From NCBI RefSeq assembly GCF_000473065.1, contig NZ_AXAZ01000074.1, forward strand, positions 1 through 42,312: a stretch of 42,312 nucleotides of DNA. The letters run 5' to 3'. The position numbers and the translations under genes are program-made. This DNA comes from Bradyrhizobium sp. WSM1743 (GTDB lineage: Bacteria > Pseudomonadota > Alphaproteobacteria > Rhizobiales > Xanthobacteraceae). The notes beneath the pieces were generated by a model. It made no database searches. It saw only the letters and a program-made list of their open reading frames with translations, and was not told the DNA's origin. Positions 32,464 through 41,921 of the stretch are shown here, piece by piece. Each line of letters opens with the position of its first letter. The first letter of the stretch is position 1.

Positions 32464-34029
32464 ATGCAAGAACAGCCCCGTTGGACGATAATACTCATTT
32501 TTGCGACTATCCTTGCCGGTCTTTTCATTCTGCAATTCGGAGCCTTTATCGACCGCGCGACGCCGGCGCTCATCGACGATCACGACATCCTCTATCCGCT
32601 GGGCGACAAGCCGACCGCCACGCTGCACGAGATCTGGACTGATCTGAAGAACACCGACGAATACCAGGAACTGGCGAACACCGGATCGGCCACGCGATTT
32701 CGTCCCGCTTTCTATCCCCTGAAGTCGATCAAGACCTACCTGTTGGGAAACAACATTCGCCTGTGGTACATCGCCAATTTCCTGCTGTACCTGGGCACCA
32801 CGACGGTGCTGTTTTCTCTCATCCTTCACACTTTTGGCATCCCAAGCGCGCTGGTCTTTGCCGCGCTCTATCTCGGCCACAAATCGTGGGCCGATATCTT
32901 CCCCCGGCTCGGCCCGGTGGAAATCGAATGTATCCTAGTCGGAACATTTCTGATCTGGCTGCTCTGGCGATGGATCGAAACCGGAAAGGCATCCGCACTT
33001 TGGCTCGCGATACCGACGGCCCTGCTGTTCGGAGCGACGAAAGAAGCCGATTCACCTCTGTTGATCGCGGTCGGTGGGCTGCTGCTCGTTTGCGGCTTCC
33101 TGAGCGGTACCAGGCGAATGGTCTCGGCCGGCGCTGTCCTGATCGTCACAGGCGCGATCGTGTTCGCAATCATGCTGCGTATCACTGCGACGGCAGGCAC
33201 CGGCCTTGTCGCCCCGTGGGGTCCATTGTGGTCCTACCGGCATCATCACAACAGGGATGCGCTCGCCTGGCTCGTCCTTGTCCCGATTCTCGTTCTGGCG
33301 GCCGCTGCGATCGCGCGTCGCTTTGGCTGGCTGAAGATGAGCCGGGCCGAACTTGCAGCACTCGTGCTCGCGGCGCTTTCGGTCGAGGTCCTCAGATTGA
33401 CGCTCTACTACATCAGCTTCTCGATGACATACGGCGGAGAGAACGACGCCATCGGCATGCGATACGGCTATCCGCTGGCTTTGATGCAAGGCATTGTCGC
33501 AGCCTTTGTGTTCGGCAGGCTTGCAAAGGACGGCGATCGCAGGGTCGCGTTACTCTCGGGAGCCGCCGCGATCGCCTGTGTTTTCACCGCGCTCGTTGTC
33601 AATCGAGGCCTCTTCTCGCCTTACACGTTGAAGGCCCGGGACTGGTGGCTGCAGTTCAACACGGATGCGAACACGACCGTCAGCGAAGCGGCGCGCCTGA
33701 TTTATGAAGCCCGCAAGGAGAACAAGGATCCGGTGCTGATCGCGACGGGTCCTGCACTGGAATGGGAGCCGAAGCTTTCTCTCATCCTCTTCCTGAAGCG
33801 AAAAATGCCTGACATGGTCGTGTACTTCGATCCGAATGAGCAATCCTCGAATGCGCTATATTACAGCAAATTGTCGATTAAGCTGGGCGGAACCCCACTG
33901 GCGCCGGAGATGCAGGCATCGCTGGCCGCTCGAGGCTGTATCCTCGTTCACGTCGACGAGCGAGAATCTGCAAACAAGGATTGCAGGGTGTTGAACATCA
34001 CGAGCATCAACGGGCGGCCTGCACCCTAG
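32464..34029 (+). CDS. Large polytopic membrane protein, GT-C-like
   Basis: 521 aa with about nine to eleven membrane helices in residues 8-390 and a soluble C-terminal part. After the first helix comes IDDHDILYPLGDKP, an acidic cluster in the first external loop, where GT-C glycosyltransferases keep their catalytic Asp. This suggests use of a polyprenyl-phosphate sugar on the periplasmic side, but I know no family signature for this protein. The C-terminal domain (VLIATGPALEWEPKL...) faces the periplasm if the first loop does. Start at ATG 32464. It is divergent from rfbF and convergent with the next gene. Confidence 0.5.
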   Translation: MQEQPRWTIILIFATILAGLFILQFGAFIDRATPALIDDHDILYPLGDKPTATLHEIWTDLKNTDEYQELANTGSATRFRPAFYPLKSIKTYLLGNNIRLWYIANFLLYLGTTTVLFSLILHTFGIPSALVFAALYLGHKSWADIFPRLGPVEIECILVGTFLIWLLWRWIETGKASALWLAIPTALLFGATKEADSPLLIAVGGLLLVCGFLSGTRRMVSAGAVLIVTGAIVFAIMLRITATAGTGLVAPWGPLWSYRHHHNRDALAWLVLVPILVLAAAAIARRFGWLKMSRAELAALVLAALSVEVLRLTLYYISFSMTYGGENDAIGMRYGYPLALMQGIVAAFVFGRLAKDGDRRVALLSGAAAIACVFTALVVNRGLFSPYTLKARDWWLQFNTDANTTVSEAARLIYEARKENKDPVLIATGPALEWEPKLSLILFLKRKMPDMVVYFDPNEQSSNALYYSKLSIKLGGTPLAPEMQASLAARGCILVHVDERESANKDCRVLNITSINGRPAP

Positions 34030-34146
34030 ACATAGCAGGGCACGACGCGGATGACGTGCGCCCGCCTGTTTGAGCCGTTCACGGGAAAGCGCTCTTTGCC
34101 ACGATAGTTCGAACCAGCGATCAGGCATCTAGACTGTACCGCGGGA

Positions 34147-35856
34147 TCAACACGGCTCCCTCTCAACGACCGGTGCGTATAGTTTCACAACGCTGCCATC
34201 GACAGGATGGGTAAGATTATCGATGAGCGCTCGGGATGCGAAGTCGAGCCCCAAGCCTTCCCACTCCTCCTTCTTTAGGGAGTGGCCGCCCGTCCCCAGA
34301 ATCAACCACGCGCGCCGAAGACGTTCGGGGCCAACCCTCTTTAGATATTCGCTTGCAAGACGATGCGACGACGGATAGCCGGCAAAGATCCAGGGGAAGA
34401 CGGGCATACGGCCGCCAATCGCAAAGACGGCACCCGGGACTTCGCCACTGAGGTCGATGGCAAGGTCGTCACGGCAAAAGCCGCGGCTTGCGACATCGCT
34501 CCGCAGCGTTTGAATGAATTGTCGGGTACGCTCATCAAGCTTCAGCGTGGAGTCCGGGCCAACCTCAGTTGGAAGAGTTTGCAGTATGATTGGGGTTGCC
34601 AATCGATAAGGCGATGTCAAACCCGCAGCCGTTGCACTGTACACAAGGTAAGCGCCGACGAAACAAGCCAGCGTCAAGCCGAACGAACGCGGAAGCACCA
34701 GACCCGTGGCGACCACCAGCACCATCAATGACAAGCCCGGAAAGAGCGCGACCTGAAAGCACACCCTTCCGGCGCTTCCCAACGTCGCAGCCCAAGGAAT
34801 GAGCCCGATCAGGGCAAGGAGTGCAATCCATTTGAGGCTGATGTCCCGTCGACACGCGATTGAAAGCATCGCGAAGCCGCCTCCGCCAAGCAAAGAAAAA
34901 ACATGGCAGTTACCGGGGTCAAACGATCGCCGTAGGAGTGACAATCCGAGCAGGACAATTGCAAAAAAAGCAATCAGCTCTCCCCATCTTCCGATGAAGG
35001 TTCGCCCGGAGTAGCGGGCGAACATGCACACCAGCAGCAATCCTCCGCTCGCCCACCAGACCCACCCTTCGCGAAGGAATTCGATCTGCTGATCGCGCAT
35101 CGAAAAGGGGTTCGGATGGGATCCGCCGAAAACGGCGAAATAGCCATTAATCTGGTTCAATATCGTTCCGAGAGGGAGGCTCGCTGCCAGCACAACAAGA
35201 AAGCATGCGACGAACAGGATCGTGCGACCGAGCTGCGTCAGTCGCCCCCGATTGTCGGGGAGCGCGCATAGCACTCCCAGGAGATAGATCGCGGCGTACG
35301 CCATGACGTTGAGAGGCCTGGTAAAAAGCGCGACGGCGATTGCAAGAGCCGCGGCGAATGCGGAAACGACAGGGAGTGACTGCAAAAGCACCAATCCCAA
35401 GGCCAATATCCAACCAGCGACCAGGACAAGCCAATTGTAAGACGGCGTGGGAAGCCAATAGGTGTAGTAGAAGAACGGAGCCAGCAAGGCCGTGCCGACG
35501 ATCAAGATCGCATCCGGATCTCGCCAGGAAGGCTTCAATCTCGTCAAGACAGCCCAGCCCAATGAAACTCCCAAGCCGGCAAGAATGACAGCACCGAGGC
35601 GGTTGAACGCTGACACGGATTCGCCCGCGAGCAGGTACAAGGGACGAATGGCGTAACTGAAAAGTCCCAAGACCAGATCATATTCCGTTGGCCTCTGGGC
35701 CAGCATCAAATAGAACGCCTCGTCGGTAAAGTCGAAGCCCCTGTCCATCTTCAGGATCAGGCTCGACGCCAGAACGGCCGCAAAAGCCAGCAACGCCACC
35801 GCTGCAACAAAACGAGGCCGCGAGATTGATAGAGCAAGATTTCCACGAATAGGCAT
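34147..35856 (-). CDS. Large polytopic membrane protein, GT-C-like
   Basis: 569 aa, about eleven or twelve helices followed by a soluble tail of ~150 residues. The first external loop contains MDRGFDFTDEAFYLMLAQ, an Asp/Glu-bearing segment after helix 1 as in GT-C (GT39/GT83-like) transferases. FFYYTYWLPTPSYNWL in a later loop is also typical of that fold. The tail has RGFCRDDLAIDLSG and WLILGTGGHSLKKEE. I infer a periplasmic glycosyltransferase using a lipid-linked donor; the family was not pinned down. Start at ATG 35856. Not evidently in an operon. Confidence 0.5.
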   Translation of the reverse strand: MPIRGNLALSISRPRFVAAVALLAFAAVLASSLILKMDRGFDFTDEAFYLMLAQRPTEYDLVLGLFSYAIRPLYLLAGESVSAFNRLGAVILAGLGVSLGWAVLTRLKPSWRDPDAILIVGTALLAPFFYYTYWLPTPSYNWLVLVAGWILALGLVLLQSLPVVSAFAAALAIAVALFTRPLNVMAYAAIYLLGVLCALPDNRGRLTQLGRTILFVACFLVVLAASLPLGTILNQINGYFAVFGGSHPNPFSMRDQQIEFLREGWVWWASGGLLLVCMFARYSGRTFIGRWGELIAFFAIVLLGLSLLRRSFDPGNCHVFSLLGGGGFAMLSIACRRDISLKWIALLALIGLIPWAATLGSAGRVCFQVALFPGLSLMVLVVATGLVLPRSFGLTLACFVGAYLVYSATAAGLTSPYRLATPIILQTLPTEVGPDSTLKLDERTRQFIQTLRSDVASRGFCRDDLAIDLSGEVPGAVFAIGGRMPVFPWIFAGYPSSHRLASEYLKRVGPERLRRAWLILGTGGHSLKKEEWEGLGLDFASRALIDNLTHPVDGSVVKLYAPVVEREPC

Positions 35857-35968
35857 CTGTTTTTTGGGTCCTGACCATCGATATTCCCGGAGTCCCCGGC
35901 CAGCTCGGTCCGCAGCAATCGAGCCCCTCCAATTTGACGATCTGGTTGGAATATGACATGGCGGCGGG

Positions 35969-37009
35969 ATGGGATGGTTACGCTTCTTACTGGCAGCTGT
36001 CGTCGTCGCTTATCACTGCCAATTCCATCGAGTATATCAGACGGTCGGCGGCCTCGCCGCGGTCGAGGCCTTCTTTTTCGTGAGCGGCTTTTACATGGCC
36101 GCCGCATATCCAAGATATCAGGGTCGATTTTCGGCGCTGCTCTTCTGGTTGAGCCGATACCTGAGGCTGCTCCCCTTCTATCTGACCGTTCTTGTCCTGA
36201 CCTGGCTGTTTTGGCTCAGCGGCCTCGCAACAAACAAGACTGCGATCTTCAATGCGTTTGGCACAGCCGATGCTCCCTGGCTCGCCAACATTACCTTGCT
36301 GGGCCAGGATCTGATCGCGATCAATGAGCGCGCCAATCTCCTGCTTCCGGTTCGCCAATCATGGTCGATCAGCGCAGAATTGGCCTTCTACCTACTCACC
36401 CCGTTATTTCTGAAATACCGCAATTGGCAGCTGATTGCCGTCGCCTTCCTGTCATTCGCTGTCAAAACATACTTTGTGATCGCTGGGGAGTGGAGGAGCG
36501 CCTATTTTCCGTTCTATTCGCAGGTCAGCTATTTTATCCTGGGGATAGTACTATTCAGGCTCCGCGATGGATTTACGTGGTCGAGATCAGCCGCACTTCC
36601 CCTGCTTTTGCTGACCTCGGTCTATCTCTGCGTCAGCCATTTTGCAGCCTTTGAACTCAACGGCATTTTACCGAACTTCGGAATGATCCTCGCTATCGCC
36701 ATCACCATGCCAACGGCCTTCGCGCACTCCAACCAGCCAACCTCGAATTTTCTCGGTGATATTTCGTACGGCGTATATCTGGTCCACGTTCTGATGATCG
36801 AGGTGCTCATCTCGTTGGGATGGTTCACCTATGACGCGCCTTCGCGACCGGCAATCGTTGGGATGTTCATTCTGGTGCTGTCACTTTCGGCGCTCGTCGC
36901 CGCGATCTTCGAGATCGTAGTTCAAGAGCGGATAGATCGCTGGCGCCGAAAGACATTCTATGCTGGCGTAATGCCTCAAGTCGAAATCAAGGTGCGGGAA
37001 TCAACATAG
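35969..37009 (+). CDS. Acyltransferase-3 family membrane O-acylase (OafA-like)
   Basis: 346 aa with about ten helices. The N-terminus MGWLRFLLAAVVVAYHCQFH holds the family's RxLR-like basic segment and the catalytic-type His in helix 1. FFFVSGFYMAAAY and SRYLRLLPFY are the next family blocks, and QSWSISAELAFYLLTP is the conserved W-S-x-x-x-E-x-x-F-Y motif. LGDISYGVYLVHVLMIE is the typical late-helix block. Such proteins transfer acyl (often acetyl) groups to O-antigen or capsule hydroxyls. The start is at ATG 35969, with a GGCGGGA just upstream. The sequence seems somewhat less GC-rich than its neighbours, as is common for such genes. Confidence 0.85.
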   Translation: MGWLRFLLAAVVVAYHCQFHRVYQTVGGLAAVEAFFFVSGFYMAAAYPRYQGRFSALLFWLSRYLRLLPFYLTVLVLTWLFWLSGLATNKTAIFNAFGTADAPWLANITLLGQDLIAINERANLLLPVRQSWSISAELAFYLLTPLFLKYRNWQLIAVAFLSFAVKTYFVIAGEWRSAYFPFYSQVSYFILGIVLFRLRDGFTWSRSAALPLLLLTSVYLCVSHFAAFELNGILPNFGMILAIAITMPTAFAHSNQPTSNFLGDISYGVYLVHVLMIEVLISLGWFTYDAPSRPAIVGMFILVLSLSALVAAIFEIVVQERIDRWRRKTFYAGVMPQVEIKVREST

Positions 37010-37131
37010 CGCCGCCGCAATCGATCCGGCTAAACGACAGCCCGATCGTTTGCCCGTTCGACAATGCCTTCGGCAACACGATTCGGCACTGCGCGACCTG
37101 ACGCGCACAGCAAATCGCCCGACGCCTGTCG

Positions 37132-39690
37132 TCAGGCGAGCAGCGGATGATCGAGATGCAGACCGGCCAGATACTTCGCCAACGTCGACGTTACGATTGT
37201 ATCGTGCGGCTGCTCGGCGGGCGGCAGTGCATTCGCCACCACTGGACTTGGACCAGGCATCGCGTCCGGAGCGTCGAAGTGGAAGCTTGCAGGGCTGGCA
37301 GCATCCGTCGCGAAAGCGAAGTTGCCCGCGGCCGAAACCGCAGCCAACGGCGCCGAGGCAGGAACGCCGATCGTCCCATCCCCGTTGAGGTCCTGATGAA
37401 GGCTGCTCTCGGCTTGCTCCAGCGTCGTGCTGGCGCCAGAGAGCACACCAGTGTTGCTGAGATAATTGCCGTTGCTATCGGTGTGCCAGATGATGAATTG
37501 ACTCGAGCCAGGCGCCTTCCACGCAAAGTCAAATCCGCTCGCGGTCTGTTCTGCGCCGATCGGCGTCCATACGCCGAACTGGCCGGCCACGACCGGGGAA
37601 CCGCCGTAGGTCAGCTCTGGTCCAGAACCGCCGCCAACGGGGTTCATGTAAAAATTCGCGCCGCTCTGGACCAAACTCGTGCTGCCGAAGCTTTCGATGG
37701 CCGTCGCAGTCGCTGCGGCGGGACCGATTGTCCCATCCCCGTTGAGATCCTGGTGAAAGCTGCTCTCCGCCTGCTCCAGCGTGCCACTGGTACCTGACAC
37801 CACTCCCGTGTCGTTCTGGTAGTTGCCGCTGCTGTCGGTGTACCAGATAATGAACTGACTCGTACCCGGCGCTTTCCACGCAATCTGATATCCATTGGCG
37901 GTCTGCTCAGCGCCGATCGGCGTCCACACCCCGAACTGTCCCGCCGCCACCGGTGATCCACCGTATTTCAGCTCGGGTCCTGTCCCACCCGCAACCGGGT
38001 TCATGTAGAAGTTACCACCGCCATTCTCGACGAGGCTGGTCGCACCGGATGTTTCAATGGTCGTGACCGGTACACCAATCGTTCCGTCTCCGTTCAGATC
38101 CTGATGCAAGCTGGTCTCTGCCTGCTCGAGCCTGGTGCTGCTGCCTGACAGCACGCCGGAGTCGGTCAGATAATTTCCGTTGGCGTCTGTGTGCCAGATG
38201 ATGAACTGACTAGAGCCAGGCGCCTTCCACGCAATGTCAAATCCGCTCGCGGTCTGTTCGGCGCCCACCGGAGTCCAGACTCCGAACTCACCTGCCGTGA
38301 CCAGCGAGCCACCATATTTCAAATCTACGCGCGCTCCGCCACCGACCGGCGACATGTAGAAGTTGCTGCCACTCTGAAACAGGCTCGTGGTGCCGATCGC
38401 CTCGACCGATAAAGGGGGATTGGCGAGGGCATTACTCGAGACAATGCCGTCGGCAAACTGGAAATTCTCAACGTTCGTCACGGTATCGGTGCCATCAGGT
38501 GAACCGGATCGCAGATCGGCAATGGTGAAGGTCTGCGTCGCCGAGTTGTACGTAACAGCGTAGTTGGCCTTGTTGCCCGAATAGACCGCGGTGTCGATGT
38601 CAGCACCGCCGTCAATGGTGTCATTGCTGCCGCTGCCTGTGATCGTGTCTTTGCCGCCTCCGCCCTTCAGTACGTTGGCGATGGCGTTGCCGATGATGGT
38701 GTCGTTGCCCGCGCCGCCCGTCGCATTGTCGATGTAGGAGCGTACGTCGCCATTGTAGAGATAGGCGTTGTAGACGTTGCCAGACGCGTAATGGCCGTTG
38801 CCGAGATTGGCGAGCTGCACGGTCGAGAACACCGACGGGGCGCCGGGATTGAGATTGATGCTGAGGTTCGTCGTGTAGTTCGAGAGGTCGTACGTATCGA
38901 TGCCGCCGCCGTCCCAGACCGTCTCATAGACACGGTTAGCCGAGCCACCGACGCGGCCGCCGGGTGCCAGCTGGCCGACGCCGTTGATGAACTCCTGACC
39001 CGTGGTCGGACTCCAAGTGTAGACGGTATTGCTGCTCTGGGTTGTGAAGTTCGCGCCATACAGCGTCTGCAGCGCGAGGATGTCGTTGGCCATGTAGGTC
39101 TGCGAATATCCGTACGCTTCGTTGGTGTAGCCGCTCGTGGTCGACGCACCTATATAGCTGCGATAGCTCATGACGGTATATTCGCTGTCGTCATGGGCCG
39201 TGGGCACCGCGACATTGGCGGGGCCGCCGGCCTCCTGGCTATGCTTGAGGCCGAAGGCGTGGCCGAGCTCGTGCAGCGCCGTCGTGAAATAGTAGTTGCC
39301 GAGCTTGGCGTCCGAGTAATTGTATTGAGTTCCAAACCAGATGTCGCCGCCGGATGCATAATTGCCCGGGTAGTAGGCGTAGGAGGTCGGATTGGCCGCC
39401 GGCGACTGCGCGATCATAATGTCGGCGCTGGCTGCGCCGTTGTACGTGATGCTGGCGTTGGTGTAGCTCTTTATCAGCGCAATAGCGTAGTTGATCGCCG
39501 CCTGCATCTGGGTCGGCGCCGCCGAAAAGCCCGACGTGGTCGGCTCGCTATCACCGCCGTAGTAGGGATTGGCGTAGGTGAGAGATAGCGCGGGAAAGCT
39601 ATAGCTGATCGTGCCCGACCATTTGATGCCGGCGAGCAGGCCGTCGATGTCGGCGTTTTTGGTGGCACTGACGGAGACTGCGGTGGCCAA
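37132..39690 (-). CDS. Secreted M10 (serralysin-type) metalloprotease with RTX and triple repeat
   Basis: 852 aa. The zinc site HELGHAFGLKH is at residues 140-150, with the Met-turn VMSYRSY after it; together these are the metzincin M10 pattern. A serralysin-type C-terminal beta-roll follows with RTX nonapeptides (GGAGNDTIIG, GGGGKDTITG, GSNDTIDGG), which bind calcium and act in type I secretion. Three tandem repeats of about 115 residues come next, each with SxxxxGxxFYMxPVGGG, WTPxGAEQTAxG, AWKAPGxSQFIIW and an EF-hand-like DLNGDGTIG. The TTG start at 39690, behind GGAGAG, gives ATAVSVSATKNADIDGLL, the expected N-terminus; the longer frame adds a poor basic leader. No type I exporter is in the window. 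Confidence 0.85.
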   Translation of the reverse strand: MATAVSVSATKNADIDGLLAGIKWSGTISYSFPALSLTYANPYYGGDSEPTTSGFSAAPTQMQAAINYAIALIKSYTNASITYNGAASADIMIAQSPAANPTSYAYYPGNYASGGDIWFGTQYNYSDAKLGNYYFTTALHELGHAFGLKHSQEAGGPANVAVPTAHDDSEYTVMSYRSYIGASTTSGYTNEAYGYSQTYMANDILALQTLYGANFTTQSSNTVYTWSPTTGQEFINGVGQLAPGGRVGGSANRVYETVWDGGGIDTYDLSNYTTNLSINLNPGAPSVFSTVQLANLGNGHYASGNVYNAYLYNGDVRSYIDNATGGAGNDTIIGNAIANVLKGGGGKDTITGSGSNDTIDGGADIDTAVYSGNKANYAVTYNSATQTFTIADLRSGSPDGTDTVTNVENFQFADGIVSSNALANPPLSVEAIGTTSLFQSGSNFYMSPVGGGARVDLKYGGSLVTAGEFGVWTPVGAEQTASGFDIAWKAPGSSQFIIWHTDANGNYLTDSGVLSGSSTRLEQAETSLHQDLNGDGTIGVPVTTIETSGATSLVENGGGNFYMNPVAGGTGPELKYGGSPVAAGQFGVWTPIGAEQTANGYQIAWKAPGTSQFIIWYTDSSGNYQNDTGVVSGTSGTLEQAESSFHQDLNGDGTIGPAAATATAIESFGSTSLVQSGANFYMNPVGGGSGPELTYGGSPVVAGQFGVWTPIGAEQTASGFDFAWKAPGSSQFIIWHTDSNGNYLSNTGVLSGASTTLEQAESSLHQDLNGDGTIGVPASAPLAAVSAAGNFAFATDAASPASFHFDAPDAMPGPSPVVANALPPAEQPHDTIVTSTLAKYLAGLHLDHPLLA
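37366..38411 (-). repeat. Three tandem ~115-residue repeats inside the M10 protease gene
   Basis: Copies run approximately 38411-38075, 38070-37725 and 37710-37366. They share GSTSLVQSG-like starts, FYMxPVGGG, YGGSxVxAGQFGVWTP, a Trp-rich core and a closing EF-hand-like DLNGDGTIG. DNA identity is high, especially between copies 2 and 3, indicating recent duplication or gene conversion. Boundaries are by eye. Confidence 0.8.
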
Positions 39691-40104
39691 TGGACTCTCC
39701 AAAACAACGCTTCCCGCGCGATTCGTCGCGCGTGCGCGTGCGCGGATTCTAGCTAGAGAGGTGTAGGTTTGGTTTAAATTTGGCAATCGTGCCGTGCTTT
39801 TCGCAAAACGGCTAAAATTCCGTATTCATACGGCCCAGCAGGGAGTTCCGCACTGATCTGAATCTACCAACAAAAATCAATTGGCTGTCTGATCTGCCCT
39901 TTGCCATCCCGGCGCGGACCATTTCGTCGTCGGAACTGGCAAGCCCAATCCACGTCTCGGCCCCGCCAAAGGCCGCTCGTCCCCCGATCTCGAACGCTTC
40001 GGCGCCGAGAGGAGTTGTCTATTCCGCGTGTCCTGATCTGGACGGCGTCTGGAAAACACTGAGGCACGGTAGCGCGCGTGGGCGCGGTGAGGGTTGTAGG
40101 GAGC
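39691..40104. promoter_or_regulatory. Divergent gap between the M10 protease and the 40105 membrane protein
   Basis: 414 bases with no convincing gene. Close to the protease lies an A+T-rich stretch (tttaaatttgg near 39772) and a perfect 14-base palindrome CCGTATTCATACGG at 39820-39833, 130 bases before the protease start, a candidate operator. GTAGGGAGC just before 40105 is the ribosome-binding site of the plus-strand gene. The remainder (about 39890-40070) is GC-rich and I see nothing in it. Confidence 0.4.
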
Positions 40105-41577
40105 ATGTCGTCAGAATTTGCCGAAAAGGTCGAACGTTCCAGGGGGCAAGCGTTTGCCAGGTCGGCATGGATTCTGGCATGTCTGGGCCCCCTCATCTTT
40201 CTGACCGTCCTGATCTTCTTGGCGCTTTACGGTGCGCCGGAACACGACGATTTCTGCTTGGCCTACCAGAATGTCCGCGAAGGCTTCCTGCAGACGGTGC
40301 TCTCGTTCTACACGGGCTTGTCGGGACGCATCCTCGCCCTTCTGATCATTCAGGTTCCGGCCGCAATCGCCAAAACTGCCGGCAGCAGCATCTTGTCGGC
40401 ATACGCCGCCACGCTCATGGCCTTCGCGGTCCTGTTCGTTGCCGGATCGGCTTTCGCCATGATTCGGATGTGGCCGAACGTTCGCGGCCTGCCATTCCTC
40501 GTGCTGATGTTCGGGTTTCCCGCCGCAATTGCGGGGTCAACGGCGAGCGTGCATGATCTTCTCTACTGGCTGCCCGGCCTCGCCTGCTACGTACCCCCGG
40601 GACTGGTCACTATCCTGATATTGGGAGAATGCGTTTACGCGATCGACCGCGAGCGGCAGTTTTCGATTCAAGTAACCGCGTGGGCGGCTGTCGGCGGCTT
40701 TCTGGCAGCGACCTGTAACGAGTTCACCGCCGTCTGGCTCGTGGCAATCGTTGCGGCTTCCCTGCTCGCCCGCCATGTCTTCGATCAGAGGTTGCAGGTG
40801 GGCCACCATGTGGTGATCGCAGCGGCCGCTGCGGTTGGATGGCTGATCGTTGCTGCAGCTCCAGGTAACGGTCAGCGGATCGCCACCGTCGGCGACAGCT
40901 GGGATGTTGGATTCGCGATCACGGAAAGCTTTATGTTCTCTCTGACGGACTTCAGTATACTCTTGCTGTCTCCGTCACTGATTGGTTGGCTCGTGGTTGT
41001 GGTGACCATTTCCACTGCGATACCCGCGCGGCAAAATCAGAACCCCAGCCGTGAGAAATGGCTGGCTGCGGGCATCGTCGCGCTCCTTCTTGGCGCCTGC
41101 TATTTTGAGTATTTCTTGCATCAGCTGATCACCGGCGCGCGCCTTGTCGAGCGCGCCCAGAACCAGGCGTTGATCTTGATCGTCTTTAGCTTCACGCTTT
41201 GCGCTTCGCTTCTTGGCAGGGTCTATCGGACGCAGCTGCGCCGCAAACTCGCTCTCGGCGGCGCGTCCATTTCACTCGACAAACCGGTTTGGCCGCTGCT
41301 GCTGACGGCAATCATCGCCGTCTCGCTCTATTTCAGCACGACAGGGTCGCGCATCCGCCGTGAAATGGCGACGTTCAGGCCTTTCTGGCAGGAAGCCGTT
41401 GCGCGCGATCGACTGCTCGCGTCTCGCCCCGATCAAGTGGTCGACGTGCCGCAGCATCGCTGGAAACCAGCAACCCTGATCAGTGCGGATATTACCAGCA
41501 ATATCGGGTGCGTGGCGCGGTACTATCACAACAAGGAATTGATCCCTGTCGACCCACCCAACGACGGTTCGCGGTAA
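40105..41577 (+). CDS. Polytopic membrane protein, DUF6056-like (GT-C type)
   Basis: 490 aa, about ten to twelve helices. After helix 1 comes YGAPEHDDFCLAYQN, an acidic first loop, followed by SFYTGLSGRILALLI. The combination 'P-x-x-D-D-F ... Y-x-x-x-x-G-R' is what I recall for DUF6056 membrane proteins, thought to be GT-C-like sugar transferases. WLPGLACYVPP in a later loop adds support. The ATG at 40105 behind GGGAG is chosen over a GTG at 40078. Third such protein in this part of the locus. Substrate unknown. Confidence 0.6.
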   Translation: MSSEFAEKVERSRGQAFARSAWILACLGPLIFLTVLIFLALYGAPEHDDFCLAYQNVREGFLQTVLSFYTGLSGRILALLIIQVPAAIAKTAGSSILSAYAATLMAFAVLFVAGSAFAMIRMWPNVRGLPFLVLMFGFPAAIAGSTASVHDLLYWLPGLACYVPPGLVTILILGECVYAIDRERQFSIQVTAWAAVGGFLAATCNEFTAVWLVAIVAASLLARHVFDQRLQVGHHVVIAAAAAVGWLIVAAAPGNGQRIATVGDSWDVGFAITESFMFSLTDFSILLLSPSLIGWLVVVVTISTAIPARQNQNPSREKWLAAGIVALLLGACYFEYFLHQLITGARLVERAQNQALILIVFSFTLCASLLGRVYRTQLRRKLALGGASISLDKPVWPLLLTAIIAVSLYFSTTGSRIRREMATFRPFWQEAVARDRLLASRPDQVVDVPQHRWKPATLISADITSNIGCVARYYHNKELIPVDPPNDGSR

Positions 41578-41852
41578 CTTCGACCTGGGGAGAGTTCGAG
41601 TACAAGCTGCGCCAGGCCTTGGCCACCCGCGCGACGTAGGCATCAGAGCCCGTCCGCCTCGTCATTCTTCGGCGTCGATCGCGGCGCGAACGGCGCAAAG
41701 GACCTGCTTGCCCTCGCAGGCATTGTCAATTTGGCATCTGTAGGCGGAGCTACGGCTGCAACCGGATCAGCAGGCGCCGTCGTGCGTGCGCTGCAGCGCC
41801 AGCACCTCGCTGCGGTCCACCCTGCTTGAACGTCACCTCGCGCGGCACAGTC
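41578..41852. other. Gap between the last gene and the IS256 end; nothing identified
   Basis: 275 bases in which I find no gene with a recognisable product. A short minus-strand frame reads CQIDNACEGKQVLCAVRAA with normal-looking composition and may be the tail of a decayed gene, but I cannot name it. No tRNA or repeat is seen. Confidence 0.3.
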
Positions 41853-41881
41853 GGGATCGTGTCCCGTCGCGTGGTGTAGCT
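41853..41881. repeat. Probable IS256-family terminal inverted repeat
   Basis: The segment beginning gggatcgtgtcccgtcgcgt and ending gtggtgtagct has the look of rhizobial IS256-family ends (GGGATCGTGTCC...GTGGTGTA). It lies about 40 bases past the transposase stop at 41922, where the right end of the element is expected. The matching left end is not in the window, so this rests on resemblance and spacing. Confidence 0.45.
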
Positions 41882-41921
41882 GGCGGCGGGTCACCGCGTT
41901 CACCGGCATGGGCCGGGCTGA

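Noticed and set aside
34030..34146. Bulged stem (gggcacg...cgtgcgccc) between convergent genes, considered as a terminator
   Set aside because: The stem needs a two-base bulge and lacks a T-run; GC-rich sequence forms such stems by chance.
37116..37138. Hairpin (9 pairs with one mismatch) overlapping the protease stop, considered as a terminator
   Set aside because: No T-run follows in either direction, and it overlaps the coding end, so termination is not supported.
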